Origin: JBOGZI01 sp050697275
GTDB taxonomy: Bacteria > Actinomycetota > Thermoleophilia > Solirubrobacterales > 70-9
Length of the DNA stretch: 5,879 nucleotides
Assembly: GCA_050697275.1 (NCBI GenBank)
Contig: JBOGZI010000060.1
Coordinates: forward strand, 1-5,879
Direction of reading: 5' to 3'
Made by a program: the position numbers and the translations under genes. A model generated the notes under the pieces. It ran no database searches and was not told the origin of the DNA. It saw only the letters and a program-made list of their open reading frames with translations. Numbering within the stretch: position 1 is the first letter of the stretch; each line of letters starts with the position of its first letter. Shown one piece after another: positions 1 to 5,879 of this stretch.

Positions 1-2654
1 GCGGCGAGCAGCTCCGCGTTGGCCCGCTCCTCCAGCGAGCGCAGCCCAAGGCGCTGGGCGAGACCCAGGCCCTCGCGCAGCCGATCGCGGGCCTCGGTGA
101 CCGCGCCCTGCCGGCGCAGGGCGGCCCCGAGCTCCACCCGCGCCCGGCACAGCTCCAGCTTGGACGGGGATCGCTCGAGCACCTCGACCGCCTCGCGCAG
201 GCGCTCGACCCCCTCGGCGCCGCCCTCTGCGAGGCCGGAGGCGCATAGGGTGAAGCCCAGGGAGCGCCGCGCGCCGAACTGTCGCGCCAGCTGCACATCT
301 TCGCTCGCCAGGCGCCTCGCCTCCTCGCGGTCTCCCAGAAGCAGCGCAGCGCGGGCTGCGTCCACCCGCCATAGAAAAGCGGCCGGATTGCGGAGCAGGG
401 GAAGATCCGCCGCGAGGGCCTCGACGTGGCCGAACTCCCGCCTCGCTCCCTCGGCTTCCCGCTTGGCGAGCGCGACCTGACCGCGCCCGGCATGGAACCA
501 CGCCTGATGAACCGGCTCCTCGAGGTAGCGCTGGTCGCCGGGTGCGAGCTCCACGGCGCGCTCCGCCTCGTCGAGATCCCCTCGCTCGATCAGGGCCCGC
601 GACAGGTACCACCTCGCACCCAGCACGTGGGCCCCCCAGCCGCCACTCCAGGCATCGACGGCTGCCTGGGCATCGGCGGCCGCACGGACGAGCTCGCCGC
701 GCCAGAGGCGCACCCAGGATCGCCCGAACAGCACGTAGGCCCGATCAGCGACAGAGGGGCGCTCCCTCAGCAGCCGGACCCCGATCGCGATTTCGCGGTC
801 GGCCTCGTCGAGGCTGTCGCACCAGATGAGGCAGGACACCGCGACGCTCCACAGCAGCGAGACGCCGCCCTCCGTGACCATCGCGCCATCGCCGAGCGCC
901 CGCAGCGCAAGCTCACGCGCCTCGTCGGCAGCGCGGGCCGCGAACACCCGGGCAACCGCGAGCTGAGTGAGCGCCGTGCGCTGCCCGGGGCTCGGCGCCT
1001 GGTCGTCGGTGTCGAGCAGGCCTGCCTCGCTCAGCTCACGGACGGCGTCGTGTCCAGTCCTCCCCAGTGTGGAGAGGACGAACCGTCCGGTGCGCAGCTC
1101 GAGTGCCAGGTCACTCTCGTCGGAGCCGATCTCCTCGACCCCGCGGGAGAACGCCCGTGCCGCATCGGCATGACGCCCCGTGCTGAACAGCATCCAGCCC
1201 AGCTCGTGCAGCACCTCCGCCCGCTCAACGCTGTCCTCCAGCAGGGCGACAGCCTCGTCCAGACGCGGCAGCGCCTCGGGGTCGGCCAACGCGGCCTCGG
1301 TCCGGGCCAGCTCTACCAGGACACGGGCTCGCTCCCGTCGGCTCGGCGGCTCGGCGAGCGCCCTGCGCAGGTACTGAACCGCGGCGTCCGTCGCTCCCTC
1401 CGCCACCGAACGCCGGGCCGCCTCGCGAAGCCTCTCGACCACGTCGGGGTCGCCGGCGGGCTCCACCTCGATCAGGTGCACGGCGATCTCCTCGGCGGAT
1501 CCCCCCTTCTCGGCAAGCAGCTCTGCGGCCTTCCCATGGAGTCGGGCCCGGGCTGGCGCGATCATCTGCTCGTAGACGACGCGCCTCACGATCGGGTGCG
1601 CGAAGGTCAAGGGCAGATCGCGGCCGAGCACCTCGGCCTCCGCAAGCTCCTCGACGGTGGCGGCTGCGGTGTCGGGATCGAGCCCCGCCAGCCGCGCGGT
1701 GTCGGCGAGGCGAGCGCGGGTCCCGAGTACCGCGACGCTCTGCGCGAGCCGGACCGCCGGCTCCGGGAGTCGGTTGAGACGCAGGAGGACGGCGTGCGAA
1801 ATGGCCTCCGGGGTCACCTCGGAGACGCGCGCGGCGTTCTCGCTGACCGGGCTGACCTCCTCGTGGTGGAGCTCGATCTGCAGCTCACTGAGCAGGAAGG
1901 GGTTGCCGCCGGTAGCCCGGTGGCAGGCGGCCACGAACTCCGCATCCGGCTGCCGCTTGAAGTCGCGGCGAATCAGCTCCTCCACCCCTTCCTGGCTGAG
2001 CGGCGAGGGCCGGATCACCCGCGTGCGGTCGGAGAGCGCCCCCAGTCGCCTCGTCCCGCCTCCCGGCTCCGCCGGTCGCCCGGCCACGAGCAGCAGGACG
2101 GGCAGGTCCGATACCCGCTGGGCCAGGTAGACGAGGAAGTCGAAGGAGGCCGGGTCGGCCCAGTGGGCGTCGTCGACCGCGAGCAGCAGCGCGCTTCGCT
2201 GAGACAGGTTCGAGGTCAGCCAGAAGAGGCCGTGCAGGACCTCGGCGAGCTGGTCTGAGACCGTCTGGTGCTCGGCCGCCGTCTCGGCCAGGACCGGGCT
2301 TGCGAGTGCGGCCGCCCCGGAGAGAAGTGCTTTGCGTTCCCCCTCGTCGGCTTTCCGCATCGGTGGCCCCAACAGGTCCCGGATCACCGCCCACGGCAGA
2401 CGCCGCTCCAGCTCCCCACCCTGGGCAGAGAGGACGCTGAGGCCGATCTGCTCTCCGAGAGTCTCGGCGGTGCGCCGCAGCGCCGTCTTGCCGATCCCCG
2501 GCGGGCCTTCGATGAGCATCGCCGCGCCATCGCCGCGCGCCGCAGCGGCGACCAGCGAGTCGAGCTCTACGAACTCGCTCTCGCGCTCGAGCAAACCGAT
2601 GGCGCCACCGCCACCGATCCCCGCCGGCCGCTGCAGCGTGCTCCCGTCGCCCAA
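1..2654 (-). CDS. LuxR-family (LAL/MalT-like) STAND ATPase transcriptional regulator, C-terminus beyond the window
   Basis: I translated this frame by hand and it stays open from 2654 to the left edge, about 884 codons. With TTG 2654 as residue 1, it starts with an LLERESEF entry typical of this family. A Walker A GPPGIGKT follows at residues 50-57, then a Walker B LLLAVDDAHW at 156-165 and a GGNPFLLSEL motif at 249-258 matching the STAND GxP position. FAHPIVRRVVYE at 351-362 is the conserved winged-helix segment. From about residue 375 onward the sequence is Ala/Leu/Glu/Arg-rich helical repeats resembling TPRs. The last visible stretch (LGLRSLEERANAELLA) is what usually directly precedes the LuxR helix-turn-helix, so that roughly 60-90 residue DNA-binding domain should lie off the left edge. 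In this family, ATP-dependent oligomerisation driven by a ligand or partner switches on transcription; the ligand is unknown here. The gene is divergent from the secreted-protein locus. The start is uncertain: an in-frame TAA lies at 2669-2667, no ATG or GTG follows before the conserved region, and TTG 2594 or CTG 2636 are alternatives. Confidence 0.9.
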   Translation of the reverse strand, partial: MGDGSTLQRPAGIGGGGAIGLLERESEFVELDSLVAAAARGDGAAMLIEGPPGIGKTALRRTAETLGEQIGLSVLSAQGGELERRLPWAVIRDLLGPPMRKADEGERKALLSGAAALASPVLAETAAEHQTVSDQLAEVLHGLFWLTSNLSQRSALLLAVDDAHWADPASFDFLVYLAQRVSDLPVLLLVAGRPAEPGGGTRRLGALSDRTRVIRPSPLSQEGVEELIRRDFKRQPDAEFVAACHRATGGNPFLLSELQIELHHEEVSPVSENAARVSEVTPEAISHAVLLRLNRLPEPAVRLAQSVAVLGTRARLADTARLAGLDPDTAAATVEELAEAEVLGRDLPLTFAHPIVRRVVYEQMIAPARARLHGKAAELLAEKGGSAEEIAVHLIEVEPAGDPDVVERLREAARRSVAEGATDAAVQYLRRALAEPPSRRERARVLVELARTEAALADPEALPRLDEAVALLEDSVERAEVLHELGWMLFSTGRHADAARAFSRGVEEIGSDESDLALELRTGRFVLSTLGRTGHDAVRELSEAGLLDTDDQAPSPGQRTALTQLAVARVFAARAADEARELALRALGDGAMVTEGGVSLLWSVAVSCLIWCDSLDEADREIAIGVRLLRERPSVADRAYVLFGRSWVRLWRGELVRAAADAQAAVDAWSGGWGAHVLGARWYLSRALIERGDLDEAERAVELAPGDQRYLEEPVHQAWFHAGRGQVALAKREAEGARREFGHVEALAADLPLLRNPAAFLWRVDAARAALLLGDREEARRLASEDVQLARQFGARRSLGFTLCASGLAEGGAEGVERLREAVEVLERSPSKLELCRARVELGAALRRQGAVTEARDRLREGLGLAQRLGLRSLEERANAELLA

Positions 2655-2712
2655 GGTACGCGTTGTTTACCCCACCAAGCACCATCCAACCGCAGAGATG
2701 GGCTTGGCCGAC

Positions 2713-2726
2713 TGGCTGCTCAGCCA
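2713..2726. repeat. Short inverted repeat, possible second operator
   Basis: The sequence TGGCTG-CT-CAGCCA has 6-bp arms separated by two bases. It lies in the divergent intergenic region, about 60 bp upstream of the proposed regulator start. TTGGC (2704-2708) and GCCAA (2723-2727) give an overlapping, looser inverted repeat. It has the size and symmetry of a dimeric repressor or activator site, but 6-bp arms occur by chance fairly often in such GC-rich DNA, so a regulatory role is only a suggestion. Confidence 0.3.
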
Positions 2727-2744
2727 AAACCGCCGCGAGAAAGT

Positions 2745-2762
2745 TCGTGGTCGCGACCACGA
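2745..2762. promoter_or_regulatory. Perfect 18-bp palindrome, candidate operator
   Basis: TCGTGGTCGCGACCACGA reads identically on both strands over all 18 positions; symmetry stops at the next base pair (T2744/T2763). It lies in the gap between two divergent genes, and its last base is the first base of the proposed -35 hexamer of the rightward promoter. A protein bound here would touch RNA polymerase, as either a repressor or a class II-like activator. The binding protein is not identifiable from sequence. The adjacent LAL regulator is one candidate, although LuxR-type sites are usually less perfectly symmetrical. Confidence 0.5.
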
Positions 2763-2790
2763 TGACAGCGGGCTTCGCCCGGCCTAGGGT
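2762..2790 (+). promoter_or_regulatory. Candidate housekeeping-sigma promoter for the secreted-protein locus
   Basis: ATGACA at 2762-2767 matches five of six bases of TTGACA. It is followed by an exact 17-bp spacer and TAGGGT at 2785-2790, which fits the TANNNT pattern common for actinobacterial -10 boxes. Transcription would start near 2797 and give a leader of about 26 nt that contains the strong Shine-Dalgarno sequence. The good spacing and position support it, though the -10 box itself matches only three of six consensus bases. Confidence 0.5.
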
Positions 2791-2811
2791 GACCTGATCT
2801 TGAACTCGGAC

Positions 2812-2817
2812 GGAGGG
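2812..2817 (+). promoter_or_regulatory. Strong ribosome binding site for the ATG at 2823
   Basis: GGAGGG lies five bases before the ATG, close to ideal Shine-Dalgarno complementarity and spacing. It fixes the start of the secreted-protein gene at 2823 and shows that the signal-peptide fragment is meant to be translated. No comparable site precedes the GTG at 3032. Confidence 0.7.
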
Positions 2818-2822
2818 ACGAG

Positions 2823-3050
2823 ATGGACGGCGAGGGAGCCAAGCGGACTGTGAGCGGTCGAGCGCACCTTGTTCCGACCGGCCGGCCGGCCCTGGCGGGC
2901 CTGGCGGCACTGGCCCTCGCGCTGGGGACGCTCGCCCTGGTGACGGCCACGGACGCCCCCGCCGCGAAGAAGCCGAAGGGCTCGAAGAAGCTGCCGGACA
3001 CCTTCGGCGGGACCACTCGGGCGAGCCCCGCGTGCGGAACATCGTGCTGA
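2823..3050 (+). CDS. N-terminal part of a frameshifted secreted protein (signal peptide plus Lys-rich linker)
   Basis: This 75-residue frame starts at an ATG with a strong ribosome binding site. It has a basic N-region (K7, R8, R13, R21), then a hydrophobic core at about residues 23-42 (ALAGLAALALALGTLALV). A likely signal peptidase I site lies near A45-P46-A47/A48, so the product should be exported. After it come a Lys-rich linker (KKPKGSKK) and TFGGTT at residues 60-65. The last ten residues (RASPACGTSC) do not continue this pattern, and the frame stops at 3048-3050. The next frame, one base back, continues naturally as SGEPRVRNIVLTT. I therefore read this as the front of one gene of about 234 residues ending at 3526, broken by one missing base near 3017. 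The break may be a real mutation or a sequence error. Function unknown. Confidence 0.72.
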   Translation: MDGEGAKRTVSGRAHLVPTGRPALAGLAALALALGTLALVTATDAPAAKKPKGSKKLPDTFGGTTRASPACGTSC

Positions 3051-3526
3051 CCACCGCATACGGGGGCAAGAAGAAGCGGACTCGCTTTCCGGTATCGGTG
3101 GAGCGCTGGGGGATGGCGGTTCACGACGCCGCCGGCTCCTGCGGCTACGCGATCCCCAAAGCGCTCAGCCTGAGTCGTCAGGGGTCAGTCGTCTATGAGC
3201 CGGACATCCCCGTGGACGGGCCGGAGCTGCGCGTGCGCAAGCGCCGCTTCTCACACCAGGACGTCTACGACGTCCCGCAGCAATACGGAACCGACCACGT
3301 CGATTACCGACTCGAGGGACGCTTCCAAAGCCGCAGGCGGGTGACGGGGACGGTGGTGGTGAACGTCGTCAAGAGCTTCGCCGACGGCCGCGTCGAGACC
3401 TGCAGCACCGGGCTGCTGACCTGGGGCGCCTGCGCCGGGGACCTCGACCCCGACGCCCCTGCCAAGGCATGCCTCGGGACCGATCCCGAGGGGGGCGAGC
3501 CGCTGTCGGCGGTGGCGGGTGGCTGA
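3032..3526 (+). CDS. C-terminal part of the same secreted protein, domain of unknown function
   Basis: The nominal start is GTG 3032, which lacks a ribosome binding site and sits inside the preceding fragment. The frame is also open upstream of it, so the true beginning is almost certainly the signal-peptide fragment at 2823. Codon usage is strongly GC-ending, as in a real gene. The product has four cysteines, in SCGYAIP, ETCSTG, GACAGD and KACLGT, which could form disulfides outside the cell. Alternating polar and hydrophobic stretches (RLEGRFQSRRRVTGTVVVNVV) suggest a beta-sandwich. The closing pattern of a variable strand, then G-R-V-E-T-C-S-T-G and a W, resembles secreted proteins I remember from Solirubrobacter-type genomes. 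The Gly/Asp/Pro-rich tail looks unstructured. No catalytic motif is visible and I do not assign a function. The stop overlaps the start of the next gene by eight bases. Confidence 0.75.
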   Translation: MRNIVLTTAYGGKKKRTRFPVSVERWGMAVHDAAGSCGYAIPKALSLSRQGSVVYEPDIPVDGPELRVRKRRFSHQDVYDVPQQYGTDHVDYRLEGRFQSRRRVTGTVVVNVVKSFADGRVETCSTGLLTWGACAGDLDPDAPAKACLGTDPEGGEPLSAVAGG

Positions 3527-3746
3527 CCCGGGCGAGAGCCGGAGCGGACCCGAGGTGAGCGCGGGCGAGGCCGAGATCGTGGTCGCGCTCGACCTTGATG
3601 CCGCCGACCTGTCCGGCACGGTGCGGCTCGAGGGCGAGGAGCGCCACTTCGTCGGCTGGCTCGGCCTGCTCGACGCCCTGCAGCGCGCAACGGGGGAGGC
3701 ACGGGCCTCCGCGGCGGTCGAGAGCGAGGGAGCTGTCGGCAGTTGA
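3519..3746 (+). CDS. Small acidic hypothetical protein (75 aa)
   Basis: The GTG start overlaps the stop of the secreted-protein gene (GTGGCTGA, 3519-3526), an arrangement typical of translational coupling. Third codon positions are almost all G or C, which supports real coding. The protein is acidic and has no signal peptide or membrane segment, so it is probably cytoplasmic. Its centre reads DLSGTVRLEGEERHFVGWLGLLDALQRA: a short beta stretch followed by an F-x-G-W-x-x-L-x-x-x-L helix. I recall this pattern from small actinobacterial hypothetical proteins but cannot name the family. A second in-frame GTG at 3555, preceded by GGAG at 3541-3544, would give 64 residues and is a plausible alternative start. 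It probably shares a transcript with the secreted-protein gene. Function unknown. Confidence 0.65.
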   Translation: MADPGESRSGPEVSAGEAEIVVALDLDAADLSGTVRLEGEERHFVGWLGLLDALQRATGEARASAAVESEGAVGS

Positions 3747-3764
3747 GGACGCGAAGCTAGGTCG

Positions 3765-5879
<2,115 letters not shown>

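Noticed and set aside
426..2258. A 610-codon open frame on the plus strand opposite the regulator
   Set aside because: It is antisense to a frame with clear Walker A, Walker B and STAND motifs. Its own product is low-complexity Arg/Gly/Pro/Leu-rich with no recognisable domain. Long antisense frames are expected where codons end in G or C.
2769..2781. CGGGC-TTC-GCCCG hairpin between the proposed -35 and -10 boxes
   Set aside because: The stem is only 5 bp with no following T-run, and such short GC stems are common in this composition; no role assigned.
3003..3050. Programmed -1 ribosomal frameshifting as the explanation for the split secreted-protein gene
   Set aside because: The overlap contains no slippery heptamer and no obvious downstream pseudoknot, so a missing base is the simpler reading.
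1885..3069. A 394-codon minus-strand frame covering the regulator start and the secreted-protein region
   Set aside because: It is offset from the true regulator frame, its translation is Arg/Ala-rich noise, and it crosses the promoter region and the antisense of the signal peptide. Only its stretch around ATG 2685 was kept in mind, as a possible indel-shifted start.

Overview
The window comes from a very GC-rich genome whose codons mostly end in G or C. It holds one large STAND-type regulator, a small secreted-protein locus and the housekeeping repair gene mfd. I infer an actinobacterium, possibly of the Thermoleophilia (Solirubrobacter-like). The basis is the LAL-type regulator and the style of the secreted protein: a TFGGTT-like entry after a Lys-rich linker, then beta-rich sequence ending near a D/E-T-C-S/D-T-G motif. 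This placement rests on remembered family style, not on a search.

Layout: (1) Positions 1-2654, minus strand, are one uninterrupted reading frame of about 884 codons that runs off the left edge. It encodes a LuxR-family/LAL (MalT-like) ATPase regulator whose C-terminal DNA-binding domain should lie just outside the window. It has no ATG or GTG start, and TTG is the likeliest. (2) Positions 2655-2822 are a divergent intergenic region. It carries a perfect 18-bp palindrome touching a good -35/-10 pair that points right, a second short inverted repeat, and a strong Shine-Dalgarno sequence. (3) Positions 2823-3526, plus strand, are one secreted-protein gene broken into two overlapping frames by an apparent single missing base near 3017. 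(4) Positions 3519-3746, plus strand, are a small acidic hypothetical gene overlapping the stop of the secreted protein. (5) Positions 3765-5879, minus strand, are the C-terminal two thirds of Mfd, converging on the small gene with 18 bp between them.

How they fit together: the regulator and the secreted-protein/small-gene pair are divergently transcribed from a shared region with operator-like palindromes. This is a common arrangement for a regulator and its target, but here it is only inference. mfd is an unrelated neighbour, part of transcription-coupled DNA repair. I found no mobile element, CRISPR array, tRNA or rRNA, and nothing that amounts to a clearly new biological system. The points most worth a second look are the frameshift, the palindrome at the promoter and the non-canonical regulator start.
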